Assembly: GCF_003260015.1 (NCBI RefSeq)
Contig: NZ_QCXS01000003.1
Coordinates: 62,001 to 126,000, forward strand
Length of the DNA: 64,000 nucleotides
Direction of reading: 5' to 3'
From: Nakamurella deserti
GTDB lineage: Bacteria > Actinomycetota > Actinomycetes > Mycobacteriales > Nakamurellaceae
A program made the position numbers and the translations under genes. Position 1 is the stretch's first letter, and every line of letters begins with the position of its first letter. The notes below the pieces were generated by a model that was given only the letters and a program-made list of their open reading frames with translations, made no database searches and had not been told where the DNA came from. Positions 1 to 10,719 of the stretch are shown piece after piece.

Positions 1-3617
<3,617 letters not shown>

Positions 3618-3643
3618 CCACCGTCTGAGCTGCCCCGCTCCAC

Positions 3644-3680
3644 CCCGGGCCCCGTCGCGCAGGTCGCGACGGGGCCCGGG
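3644..3680 (+). terminator. Terminator-like hairpin after kgd
   Basis: A perfect 16-bp inverted repeat (3644-3659 against 3665-3680) has a 5-nt loop and starts 26 nt after the kgd stop. No long T tract follows, which is common for terminators in high-GC actinobacteria. Confidence 0.75.
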
Positions 3681-3720
3681 TCGTTCGCCGCACCGGTCAC
3701 GACCGCGGTCGTCGCCCGGC

Positions 3721-3733
3721 TAGGTTGACTGAC
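3721..3733 (+). promoter_or_regulatory. -10 element and leaderless start for the histidine phosphatase
   Basis: TAGGTT at 3721-3726 is followed by exactly 7 nt and then GTG at 3734. This fits a SigA -10 hexamer whose transcript would begin at or next to the start codon. Several other genes in the window share the arrangement. Confidence 0.55.
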
Positions 3734-4423
3734 GTGACCAGCGCCGACCCCGCACCGCCCGCAGCCACCCCGACCTCCCCCGACCCGGCCCTGCCCACGG
3801 CGGTCGCGCCCGGTCGCATCGTGCTCATCCGCCACGGCGAGACCGAGTGGAGCGCCACCGGCCGGCACACCTCGGTCACCGACATCCACCTGACGCCCCA
3901 CGGCGAGGACCAGGCGCGCCGCATCCCGGAGATCCTCACCGCGCTGCGGGTGCACCCGGTGACCGTGCTGGCCAGCCCCCGGGTGCGGGCCCGGCGCACC
4001 GCCGAGCTCGCCGGCCTGCAACCGGAGATCGAGCCCGACCTGGCCGAGTGGAACTACGGCGACTACGAGGGCCTCACCACCGCGCAGATCCGGGACGCAC
4101 GACCCGGGTGGAGCCTGTTCACCGACGGCGCCCCGGGTGGCGACTCCCCGGCCGCGATCGGCGAGCGGGCCGACCGGGTCCTGCACCGGGCCCGTGGCCT
4201 GCTGGCCGGCGGCGACGTCGCCCTGGTCTGCCACGGGCACATGAGCCGGGTGCTCGCCGCCCGGTGGGTGGGACTGGACGCCGGGTGCGCGCGGGTCCTC
4301 GCCCAGGACCCGGCCTGTGTGACGGTGCTGGGCTCCTACCGGGGCGACCCGATCATCGACCACGCGAACGTGCCGCCGGGGCCGGCCAACGCCTCGACCG
4401 GCACTCCCGAGCGCCACCACTGA
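3734..4423 (+). CDS. Histidine phosphatase family protein (phosphoglycerate mutase-like)
   Basis: Member of the histidine phosphatase superfamily, 229 residues. The catalytic RHGETEW motif places the nucleophile at His34, and a second conserved His lies in CHGHMSRV near residue 170. The N-terminal 26 residues are Ala/Pro-rich and probably disordered. These enzymes remove phosphate from small molecules or act as mutases through a phosphohistidine intermediate; the substrate cannot be told here. Nothing supports a true glycolytic 2,3-bisphosphoglycerate-dependent mutase, and a generic acid phosphatase of the Rv3214 type is more likely. I chose the GTG at 3734 because of the -10 element 7 nt upstream. 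A TTG at 3725 would sit inside that element. Confidence 0.85.
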   Translation: MTSADPAPPAATPTSPDPALPTAVAPGRIVLIRHGETEWSATGRHTSVTDIHLTPHGEDQARRIPEILTALRVHPVTVLASPRVRARRTAELAGLQPEIEPDLAEWNYGDYEGLTTAQIRDARPGWSLFTDGAPGGDSPAAIGERADRVLHRARGLLAGGDVALVCHGHMSRVLAARWVGLDAGCARVLAQDPACVTVLGSYRGDPIIDHANVPPGPANASTGTPERHH

Positions 4424-4522
4424 GCGCCCCCACCGAGCCGGGCCCACCGGCCTCCGACCCGCAGTGACCCCGACTCAGCGAGTCACTCCACCCCCGACCC
4501 CGTCACGAACCGGAGACCACGC

Positions 4523-5038
4523 GTGCCCGACCTGCACCCCCCGCACACCCCGGCCGATCCGCGGATCCGCGACGTCACCCCGGCCGACGTCGCCGCGGTC
4601 GTCGGCCTGATCCACGAACTGGCGCTGTACGAGAAACTGCCGGACGAGTGCCATGTCACCGCCGAGCTGCTCTCCGCTGCGCTGTTCGCGCCGCAGCCGT
4701 CGGTGTTCGCCCAGGTCGCCGTGGTCGACGGTACGGTCGCCGGCTTCGCGATGTGGTTCCTGAACTTTTCCACCTGGGAGGGCGTGCACGGGATCCACCT
4801 CGAGGACCTCTACGTCCGGCCGGAGCACCGCGGCTCCGGGCTCGGCAAGGCCCTGCTGAGCCATCTCGCCGCGATCGCGGTGAGCCGCGGCTACGCCCGG
4901 GTCGAGTGGTCGGTACTGGACTGGAACACCCCCAGCATCGACTTCTACCGCGCGCTCGGCGCGGAGCCGATGGACGGCTGGACGACGTTCCGGCTCACCG
5001 GTCCGGCGCTGGCCCGAACAGGGACGGGAACCGCCTGA
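4523..5038 (+). CDS. GNAT family N-acetyltransferase
   Basis: GCN5-related acetyltransferase of 171 residues that would transfer acetyl from acetyl-CoA to an amine. Motif A is clear: HLEDLYVRPEHRGSGLGKALL (about residues 92-112) contains the acetyl-CoA pyrophosphate-binding RGSGLG. The C-terminal WNTPSIDFYRALGAEPMDGW is the usual motif B end. The HLEDLYV...FYRALGA pattern resembles the spermidine/diamine acetyltransferase subgroup, so a polyamine-like substrate is possible but unproven. The start is GTG at 4523 with GGAGACC shortly upstream. The 3' end overlaps the convergent membrane protein gene by 44 bp. Confidence 0.88.
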   Translation: MPDLHPPHTPADPRIRDVTPADVAAVVGLIHELALYEKLPDECHVTAELLSAALFAPQPSVFAQVAVVDGTVAGFAMWFLNFSTWEGVHGIHLEDLYVRPEHRGSGLGKALLSHLAAIAVSRGYARVEWSVLDWNTPSIDFYRALGAEPMDGWTTFRLTGPALARTGTGTA

Positions 5039-5426
5039 TCCACTCGTTGGACGCCTTGGACAGCAGCAGCGCCAGGGTGCCCACCCCGACGACGACGAGC
5101 GCGAGCCCCGGCAGCACCTGCGCGCTGGGTACGGCCAGGTAGAAGCCCACGAGCGCGAAGATGAGTTCGACGACGATAGCCGGGGTGCGCGCCCAGCGCC
5201 GCCCCAGCAGCAGCCCGCGGGCCACCGCGGCGATCAGCAGCGCGAGCACGACGAAGTACGACGCGGTGGCCAGCGCCCATTTCAGGTCGGCGTCCTCGCG
5301 GGCCAGGATCACCACCACGGCGACGACGACGACCAGCGCGGCCTGGGCGACGGCCACCCAGGCCGCCAGCCGGACCGGCGGGGGCGGCGGGATGCTGACG
5401 GGCGGCGGATCGACGGGGGCGCTCAC
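4995..5426 (-). CDS. Small membrane protein with four predicted helices
   Basis: Predicted 143-residue integral membrane protein with no recognised family. A short Pro-rich cytoplasmic N-terminus (VDPPPVSIPPPPPVR) is followed by four hydrophobic segments at about residues 19-40, 48-70, 76-96 and 101-121, and a short C-terminal tail. The GTG at 5426 is preferred over upstream in-frame codons because TAGCCT lies exactly 7 nt before it. The upstream extension would be Arg-rich and low in coding quality. It runs convergent to, and overlaps, the acetyltransferase gene, and divergent from the lipid kinase 92 bp away. No function can be assigned. Confidence 0.7.
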   Translation of the reverse strand: MSAPVDPPPVSIPPPPPVRLAAWVAVAQAALVVVVAVVVILAREDADLKWALATASYFVVLALLIAAVARGLLLGRRWARTPAIVVELIFALVGFYLAVPSAQVLPGLALVVVGVGTLALLLSKASNEWIRRFPSLFGPAPDR

Positions 5427-5439
5427 GGCACCCAGGCTA
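5427..5439 (-). promoter_or_regulatory. -10 element for the four-helix membrane protein
   Basis: Reading the minus strand, TAGCCT (5439-5434) is followed by 7 nt and GTG. This is a leaderless-type arrangement. Confidence 0.5.
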
Positions 5440-5518
5440 ATCGCGCCCCGCCCCCGGGCTTCGTCACAGCGCCGTCGACGCGGGCGGCGCGGGGACCGCC
5501 GGTAGGCTCCGGGCACAC

Positions 5519-6439
5519 ATGCGCGCCCTGTTGATCGTCAATCCGCACGCGACCGCCACCACCGCCCGGCGTCGTGATCTGCTGGCGCACGCACTGGCGA
5601 GTCAGATGAAGCTGCGCATCGCGCACACCACCGGCCGTGGGCATGCCGCCGAGCTCGCGGCGCGGGCGGCCGCCGACGGGTTCGGCCTGGTGGTCGTGCA
5701 CGCGGGTGACGGCACCGTCAACGAGACGGTCAACGGGTTGATGCAGAACCCGCCCGGCTCCCGACGTCCGGTCCTGGCCGTGGTGCCCGGCGGGTCGACG
5801 AACGTCTTCGCCCGTGCGCTGGGGCTCGCGCCCGATCCGACCGACGCCACCGAGCAGATCCTCGAGGCGCTGTCGCAGCGGCGGGTGCGCACGGTGTCCC
5901 TCGGCCGTGCCGACGACCGTTACTTCACCTTCAACGCCGGCTTGGGGCTGGACGCCGAGGTCGTGGCCGAGGTGGAGAAGCAGCGCGCCGACGGCAGCAC
6001 CATCTCCAACGCGATGCACGTGCGCGAGCTGCTGAAGCTCTACGTCCGCGGTGACCGCGGCGCCGGGCCGCTACGACTGGAGATCCCGGGACGACCGCCG
6101 ATCGACGGCGGCGTGCTCACCTTCGTCTCGAACGTGGACCCGTGGACGTTCGTCGGGAGCCGTCCTGTCCGCACCAACCCGGGGACCAGCCTGGACGGCG
6201 GGCTGGGTGTGTTCGCGTTGCGGTCGTTGTCGCTGCCCACGGTGCTACGGGTGGGCACGGCGCTGCTGCGCCGGGACGGCGACCCCCGGGGGCGGCAGCT
6301 CATCCGGCACGACGACATCCCCGCACTGACCGTCCGCAGCGCCCGCCCGATCGGTTTCCAGGTCGACGGGGATTACCTCGGAAAGCGGACAGAGGTCGCT
6401 TTCTCGTCCGTTCCGGATGCGCTGCGGGTACTGGTCTGA
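5519..6439 (+). CDS. Diacylglycerol kinase family lipid kinase
   Basis: DAGK catalytic-domain protein of the DgkB/YegS/BmrU type, 306 residues, normal for the family. It would phosphorylate a lipid hydroxyl with ATP at the inner face of the membrane. The N-terminus shows LIVNPHA (residues 5-11). The nucleotide-binding motif reads HAGDGTVNETVNGL (about 64-77), where most relatives have GGDGT, so the first Gly is Ala. PGGSTNVFARALGL (about 90-103) and a C-terminal VDGDY (about 283-287) complete the signature. A TAGGCT hexamer at 5503-5508, 10 nt before the ATG, is a likely -10 element. The lipid substrate is unknown. The gene precedes whiB1 on the same strand but is separated by 258 bp. Confidence 0.88.
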   Translation: MRALLIVNPHATATTARRRDLLAHALASQMKLRIAHTTGRGHAAELAARAAADGFGLVVVHAGDGTVNETVNGLMQNPPGSRRPVLAVVPGGSTNVFARALGLAPDPTDATEQILEALSQRRVRTVSLGRADDRYFTFNAGLGLDAEVVAEVEKQRADGSTISNAMHVRELLKLYVRGDRGAGPLRLEIPGRPPIDGGVLTFVSNVDPWTFVGSRPVRTNPGTSLDGGLGVFALRSLSLPTVLRVGTALLRRDGDPRGRQLIRHDDIPALTVRSARPIGFQVDGDYLGKRTEVAFSSVPDALRVLV

Positions 6440-6546
6440 ACGGGGTGCACCCGCTGCGGATCCGCGTACGGAGGGTGAGGACCGACCGCCGGCCCGCCGT
6501 CCGGCAGTACACCGTCTGAATCGATCTGACGAGGGTCGGAGCACAT

Positions 6547-6572
6547 ATTCACGTAACATTCACGAAACGTGA
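6547..6572 (+). promoter_or_regulatory. Tandem 11-mer and palindrome upstream of whiB1
   Basis: Two head-to-tail 11-bp units, ATTCACGTAAC (6547-6557) and ATTCACGAAAC (6558-6568), differ at one base and are spaced by one helical turn. The second unit forms the inverted repeat TCACG-AAA-CGTGA (6560-6572). TTGACC and TTGACT hexamers follow at 6593 and 6599. The stretch is AT-rich against its surroundings. It looks like an operator for an unknown regulator. The half-sites face the wrong way for a classic CRP site. Confidence 0.55.
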
Positions 6573-6697
6573 CTTAGGCAACCTCTGATGTTTTGACCTT
6601 GACTTCGCGGGTATGCGTGAAAGCATCAACAGGTCTCGATCACTCGAGAGCAGCCGTGGCGGGCTCATTTCCCGCCGGACACAAGGAGTAATTGAAC

Positions 6698-6949
6698 ATG
6701 GATTGGCGTCACCGCGCGATCTGTCGCGACGAAGACCCGGAACTCTTCTTCCCCATCGGGAACTCCGGGCCGGCGCTCCTCCAGATCGCTGAGGCCAAGG
6801 CCGTCTGCCAGCGCTGCCCGGTCACGAGCGAGTGCCTGAGCTGGGCCATCGAGACCGGTCAGGACGCCGGCGTCTGGGGCGGTATGAGCGAGGACGAGCG
6901 CCGTGCGCTCAAGCGTCGCCGTGCCCGCGCCCGAGCCCGCAGCCTGTAG
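6698..6949 (+). CDS. whiB1: WhiB1 iron-sulfur transcription regulator
   Basis: WhiB-family protein of 83 residues that holds a [4Fe-4S] cluster sensitive to nitric oxide and, in mycobacteria, binds the C-terminal domain of SigA. The four cluster ligands are Cys9, Cys37, Cys40 and Cys46 (CQRCPVTSEC). The turn GVWGG and the basic C-terminal tail (RRALKRRRARARARSL), used for DNA binding, follow. Length, MDWRH start and ligand spacing match WhiB1 rather than other Wbl classes. AAGGAG at 6683-6688 sets the ATG at 6698; a TTG 6 nt earlier is less likely. The neighbours pdtaS, the biotin carrier and sigH are the same as in mycobacteria. A strong terminator follows. Confidence 0.97.
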   Translation: MDWRHRAICRDEDPELFFPIGNSGPALLQIAEAKAVCQRCPVTSECLSWAIETGQDAGVWGGMSEDERRALKRRRARARARSL

Positions 6950-6993
6950 CACCCCTGCCGTAGGGCGGGGTCGAACCCCGAACTCCGGCGACG

Positions 6994-7026
6994 AAGCCCC
7001 GGTCCGCACTGCGGACCGGGGCTTTT
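6994..7026 (+). terminator. Terminator after whiB1
   Basis: A perfect 14-bp stem (6994-7007 with 7011-7024) has a 3-nt loop and is followed by TT. The A-rich base on the other side makes it usable in both directions, so it may also end the convergent pdtaS transcript. Confidence 0.85.
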
Positions 7027-7174
7027 CGTCGTCCGTGGTCCGGACCGCTGCGGCGGCACGCGTCCGCCGTTCGGTCGGGACCGAAGCCAGCAGGCGGCGA
7101 CGACGGGCCGGCACGCCCACGTCGACCGACGTGGTCGCCGCCGACGGCGTGGAGCCGAGTGCGCCGCGGGTGGG

Positions 7175-8656
7175 TCAGCTGCGGCCTTTCAGCGGCACGT
7201 TCAGCATGACCTCGGTGCCCTTGCGCTGCTCGGCGGTACCCATCTGGATGGTGCCCTGCAGTTCCGCGGTCACCAGCGTGCGGACGATCTGCAGCCCCAG
7301 CCCGGACGCCTGGTCGAGGTCGAACCCGGCCGGCAGGCCCTGGCCGTCGTCGCTGATCAGCACGTCCAGTGAGCGCGCGGACCGGTCGACGGTGATGAGC
7401 ACGAGACCGGCGTCGTCGGCGGGCGCGTAGGCGTGCTGGACGGCGTTCTGCACGATCTCGGCCAGCACCATCACCAGCGGGGTGGCCAGCTGCGGGCTGA
7501 GCACCCCGAACGACCCCAGCCGCTGCACCCGGACCGTGCCCTCCGCGGCGGCGATGTCGGAGATCAGCGGCACCAGCCGGTCGACGATCTGGTCCATGTC
7601 GACCCGGTCGTCCACCGAGGTGGACAACGTCTCGTGGATCAGCGCGATGGTGGCCACCCGGCGCGTCGACTCCTGCAGCGCCCGGCGCACGGCCCGTTGA
7701 TCGGACCGGCGGGCCTGCAGCCGCAGCAGCGCCGCGACGGTCTGCAGGTTGTTCTTGACCCGGTGGTGGATCTCCCGGATGGTCGCGTCCTTGCTGAGCA
7801 GCGCGCGGTCACGACGACGCACCTCGGTGACGTCGCGGACGAGCACCAGGGCGCCCACCGACGACCCGTTGCGCCACAACGGGAGGGCCCGGAAGACGAC
7901 CGCGGCGGCGCGCGCCTCGACCTCCATCCGCAACGTCGGCCGGCCCTCGACCGCGGCGGTGATGCGGGTGCTGAGCTCGGCGGCGTCGAACGGGTCCGGG
8001 ATCAGCGGCTTGGTGCGCTCGATCAGCGGCACCCCGAGGAGCCCCTCGGTGAGGCCCAGCCGGTGGTAGGCCGACAGGGCGTTGGGGCTGCCGTAGGTCA
8101 CGACGCCGGCGTCGTCGAGACGCAGCAGCCCGTCGCCGGCCCGCGGCCCGGTGATGAGTTCGGACGGCAGGTCCGACGCCGGGAAGGTGCCCTCGGCGAT
8201 CATCTGCAGCAGGTCGTCGGCGGCCTCGAGGTAGACGGTCTCCAGCAGGCTGGAGTCGCCGTGGTCCATCAGCTCGCTGTCCCGGTTCATCACGGCGATG
8301 ATGCGGCCGCCCTGGCGTACCGGGATGACCACCCGGCGGATCCGCAGCCGGTTGGGCAGGGTGGAGATCTCCTCGGTGGTGACCTCCCCGGTGGCCCAGG
8401 CATGCCCGGCCACCGGGTAGTTGCGCTCGGAGACCTTCCGCGACACCAGGTCGTCGGGCCAGACGGTGGCGCCGGTGGTCGGGCGCACCTGGGCGACGCA
8501 GACGTAGCCCGAGTCCTCCTTGCGGACCCACAACGCGAGGTCGGAGAAGGACAGGTCGGCCAGCAGCTGCCACTCCCCCACGAGACGCTGCAGGTGGTCC
8601 ACGGCCGCCCCGGGAAGGTCGGTGTGTTCGGCCAGGAGATCGGAGAGCGTCGACAT
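7175..8656 (-). CDS. pdtaS: PdtaS-like cytosolic sensor histidine kinase
   Basis: Soluble sensor kinase of 493 residues. The layout matches PdtaS: an N-terminal GAF domain (about 1-150), a PAS domain (about 170-280), a HisKA_2-type dimerisation helix and a C-terminal HATPase_c domain. EIHHRVKNNLQTVAALL carries the phospho-accepting His297. The ATPase N box is EIVQNAVQHAY and the G1/G2 boxes are DDGQGLP and GLGLQIV. No transmembrane segment is present. In mycobacteria PdtaS phosphorylates the RNA-binding antiterminator PdtaR, which is not in this window. The flanking genes whiB1 and the biotin carrier are conserved with mycobacteria. Confidence 0.93.
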   Translation of the reverse strand: MSTLSDLLAEHTDLPGAAVDHLQRLVGEWQLLADLSFSDLALWVRKEDSGYVCVAQVRPTTGATVWPDDLVSRKVSERNYPVAGHAWATGEVTTEEISTLPNRLRIRRVVIPVRQGGRIIAVMNRDSELMDHGDSSLLETVYLEAADDLLQMIAEGTFPASDLPSELITGPRAGDGLLRLDDAGVVTYGSPNALSAYHRLGLTEGLLGVPLIERTKPLIPDPFDAAELSTRITAAVEGRPTLRMEVEARAAAVVFRALPLWRNGSSVGALVLVRDVTEVRRRDRALLSKDATIREIHHRVKNNLQTVAALLRLQARRSDQRAVRRALQESTRRVATIALIHETLSTSVDDRVDMDQIVDRLVPLISDIAAAEGTVRVQRLGSFGVLSPQLATPLVMVLAEIVQNAVQHAYAPADDAGLVLITVDRSARSLDVLISDDGQGLPAGFDLDQASGLGLQIVRTLVTAELQGTIQMGTAEQRKGTEVMLNVPLKGRS

Positions 8657-8729
8657 CAGGTGTGGTCAGTCCGTGGGGTTCGGCGGGCGGCGGGCCTCGC
8701 TGGAGCGGTTCGGTCGGGAGGTCGTTCGG

Positions 8730-8945
8730 TCAGGAGATCTCGGCGATGAGGTCGCCCTCCTGGACGACCTGGCCCTCGGCGACGGCCAGCGTGGAGACCA
8801 CGCCCCCGGTCTCGGCGGCCACCGGGATCTCCATCTTCATGGATTCCAGGATGACCAGTGTGTCGCCCTCGGCGACGGTGTCACCCTCGGCGACCTGGAC
8901 CTTCCACACGTTGGCCACCATCTCGGCCAGGACCTTCTCCGACAT
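8730..8945 (-). CDS. Single-domain biotin/lipoyl carrier protein
   Basis: A 71-residue carrier protein made of one biotinyl domain, like mycobacterial TB7.3. The attachment motif ESMKME holds the modified Lys37. The rest is the expected flattened beta barrel with duplicated halves (VAEGDTVAEGDTLV and AEGQVVQEGDLIAEIS). It probably carries carboxyl groups for an acyl-CoA carboxylase; the partner is not encoded here. The ATG at 8945 has GGAGGTG just upstream on the minus strand. A longer in-frame reading to 9293 has no conserved sequence and runs through the region before bL37. It lies between pdtaS and the redox sigma factor, as in mycobacteria. Confidence 0.92.
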   Translation of the reverse strand: MSEKVLAEMVANVWKVQVAEGDTVAEGDTLVILESMKMEIPVAAETGGVVSTLAVAEGQVVQEGDLIAEIS

Positions 8946-9225
8946 CGCCCACCTCCGGCTGCGGCCGCAGGCCCTCGTCGGCCCGTGCCCTGGACAGCAG
9001 TTCCCGCCGGCACCCTCGGCACCGGCACGTCCATCAAACCACGGCCGTCCCGGGGACCGGCGGGCGTCGTGATGGTGGCGGGAGGCGCCGCCCGGACGTG
9101 AGACGATGGAGGGCATCCACGGCCTCGTCGCTCCGGCAGGCCCGAAGTTCGCAGTCCGCGGTCGCGTGGACTGAGGTCCGGCACCGGTGACACCGGTGCA
9201 TCCGTCGTCGAGAGAGGAAGTCGCC

Positions 9226-9300
9226 ATGAGCAAGCGTGGACGCAAGCGCAAGTCCCGTAAGAAGGGCGGCGCGAACCACGGTAAGCGCCCCAACGCCTGA
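9226..9300 (+). CDS. 50S ribosomal protein bL37
   Basis: A 24-residue, extremely basic protein that starts MSKRGRKRKSRK and ends GANHGKRPNA. This matches the actinobacterial large-subunit protein bL37, first seen in mycobacterial ribosome structures, which sits near the peptidyl transferase region. AGAGAGGAAG precedes the ATG as a ribosome binding site. The convergent neighbours are rshA and sigH, as expected. Two short hairpins and a terminator follow at once. It is too short for most gene finders, so I rely on the C-terminal NHGKRPN match and the genomic position. Confidence 0.88.
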   Translation: MSKRGRKRKSRKKGGANHGKRPNA

Positions 9301-9331
9301 CGTAGTCAGGCCAGTGCCTGACGTCGTCAGG
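9296..9331 (+). repeat. Two tandem 15-bp inverted repeats at the bL37 stop
   Basis: CCTGACGTAGTCAGG (9296-9310) and CCTGACGTCGTCAGG (9317-9331) are near-identical palindromes 6 bp apart. The first contains the bL37 stop codon. They could form two RNA hairpins or a double protein-binding site. Confidence 0.6.
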
Positions 9332-9338
9332 TACGACG

Positions 9339-9371
9339 AAAGCCGGAGTCCCCGCGGGGAGCTCCGGCTTT
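9339..9371 (+). terminator. Terminator between bL37 and rshA
   Basis: AAAGCCGGAG (9339-9348) pairs with CTCCGGCTTT (9362-9371) around an inner TCCCCGCGGGGA palindrome. With A and T runs at the two ends it can serve both convergent transcripts. Confidence 0.8.
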
Positions 9372-9388
9372 CGTGTGTCCGGGGGCGG

Positions 9389-9694
9389 TCAGGTCGCGGG
9401 CGGCCCGTCGGTCCGCGCGCTCAGCGCGGCGACCAGCTTGTCGCGCAGGAACGCCGGCGCGGTGTCCCCGCCGCAGCTGCGGTGCAGCAGCGTCTTGAGC
9501 CGGTGACCGAGGTCGGTCTCGTCCAGGCACGGCGGACAGTCGACGAGGTGCCGCTCCACCACCGCGCGTCGCTCGGGGTCGAGCTCGTTGTCGAGGAAGA
9601 CCCAGACGTCGCGGAGGACGGCCTGGCACTCCGTCTCGGCATCGTGGTCGTCGTGCGCCGCGGGATCGGGGGCGGTCCGGGTGTTGTCGCTCAT
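9389..9694 (-). CDS. rshA: Zinc anti-sigma factor RshA/RsrA
   Basis: Redox-sensing anti-sigma factor of 101 residues with the ZAS signature His49-x3-Cys53-x2-Cys56 (HLVDCPPC) and the upstream ligand Cys23. Known members hold zinc and bind SigH/SigR when reduced. Disulfide formation releases the sigma factor, which then switches on thioredoxin and mycothiol genes. The ATG lies 4 nt after the sigH stop, and AGGTGA overlaps that stop, so translation is probably coupled and the two proteins are made in step. Length and position are normal for the family. Confidence 0.94.
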   Translation of the reverse strand: MSDNTRTAPDPAAHDDHDAETECQAVLRDVWVFLDNELDPERRAVVERHLVDCPPCLDETDLGHRLKTLLHRSCGGDTAPAFLRDKLVAALSARTDGPPAT

Positions 9695-9698
9695 GAGG

Positions 9699-10598
9699 TC
9701 ACCTCGCCGGCTTTCCGGCCGGAGTCTGGGCGCCGGCGCGGATGAACCCGTGCTCGGTCGCGTAGTCGGTCAGGAGTTCCCGCAGCTGGCGTCGGCCGCG
9801 GTGCAGGCGGGACATCACGGTGCCGACCGGGGTGTCCATGATCTCGGCGATCTCCTTGTAGGCGAAGCCCTCGACATCGGCGAGGTAGACCGCGATGCGG
9901 AACTCCTCGGGCAGCTCCTGCAGAGCCGCCTTCACGTCGGTGTCGGGGAGCCGGTCGAGCGCGTCCATCTCCGCCGAGCGCAGGCCCGACGAGGTGTGGG
10001 ACTCGGCGGCCGCCAACTGCCAGTCGCCGATCTCGTCCGTCGGGGACACCTGCGGTTGCCGCTGCTTCTTGCGGTAACCGTTGATGTAGGTGTTCGTCAG
10101 GATCCGGTAGAGCCACGCCCGCAGGTTGGTGCCGGTGCGGAACGAGCCGAATGCGGCGTAGGCCTTGAGGAACGTCTCCTGGACGAGGTCCTGCGCGTCG
10201 GCCGGGTTGCGGGTCATCCGCATGGCCGCCGCGTAGAGCTGGTCCAGGAACGGCATGGCGTCGGCCGTGAAGCGTTCCGCCAGTTCCTCGTCGCGCACCG
10301 GCGCGGGCCGGTCGCCGTCGGTGCCGACGTCGGTGGATTCGTCGACGGTGGGGGTGGGGTCAGCGAGCATGCTCTCTGACGTACCCGCCGCGGCGTCGGA
10401 TCCGATGCCAGCCTGCTCGGCCACCTGCGCTACCTGCCCCTCCTGGGAGCCGGACGCTGACAACGAGGCGTCCGGACGACTCGTCCCGGACACTACCGGC
10501 CTGCGGGCAGGGGTTCCGGTCCGGCGACGGTCGTCGCGCGAACCGGGGCGGCGCAGCCGCACCGTCCGCGGGAGGACGGCGACGAGGGTGTCGGCCAC
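9699..10598 (-). CDS. sigH: ECF sigma factor SigH/SigR with long N-terminal extension
   Basis: Group-4 sigma factor for thiol-oxidative stress, 299 residues from GTG 10598. Region 2 (about 108-180) holds the core-binding [14 protein letters not shown] and the -10 recognition helix. Region 4 (about 225-280) holds [30 protein letters not shown] and the [18 protein letters not shown] helix. The first 76 residues are Arg/Ser-rich and not part of the sigma fold. An internal ATG at 10370 would give the usual length of about 223 residues. GGAGGAA sits 5 nt before the GTG at 10598, while the internal ATG has only a weak site, so the long form looks real. Streptomyces SigR also has a longer, unstable isoform. 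The partner anti-sigma gene follows directly. Confidence 0.93.
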   Translation of the reverse strand: MADTLVAVLPRTVRLRRPGSRDDRRRTGTPARRPVVSGTSRPDASLSASGSQEGQVAQVAEQAGIGSDAAAGTSESMLADPTPTVDESTDVGTDGDRPAPVRDEELAERFTADAMPFLDQLYAAAMRMTRNPADAQDLVQETFLKAYAAFGSFRTGTNLRAWLYRILTNTYINGYRKKQRQPQVSPTDEIGDWQLAAAESHTSSGLRSAEMDALDRLPDTDVKAALQELPEEFRIAVYLADVEGFAYKEIAEIMDTPVGTVMSRLHRGRRQLRELLTDYATEHGFIRAGAQTPAGKPAR

Positions 10599-10675
10599 GG
10601 CAGTTCCTCCCTGGTGCGGTGTCGGTGCGGGGGTGCGGCGGCCGGAGCTGTTCCCGGCCCGCCTTCATCCGTCCC

Positions 10676-10702
10676 AACAGCGACGCCCGCCGCATTCATT
10701 CC
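10676..10702 (-). promoter_or_regulatory. SigH/SigR-type autoregulatory promoter
   Basis: On the minus strand GGAAT (10702-10698) and GTT (10678-10676) are separated by 19 nt. This matches the SigR/SigH consensus GGAAT-N18/19-GTT. It lies about 78 nt before the GTG of sigH and upstream of the long isoform, so the sigma factor can probably induce itself. Confidence 0.65.
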
Positions 10703-10719
10703 CGCGCCCGGCCCGCCGG

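Noticed and set aside
6547-6572. CRP site before whiB1
   Set aside because: A CRP site needs GTGA...TCAC. Here the half-sites run TCAC...GTGA.
6965-6985. tRNA T-arm (GGGGTCGAACCCC)
   Set aside because: The loop has only 5 nt and there is no anticodon arm or acceptor stem around it. It is a chance hairpin after whiB1.
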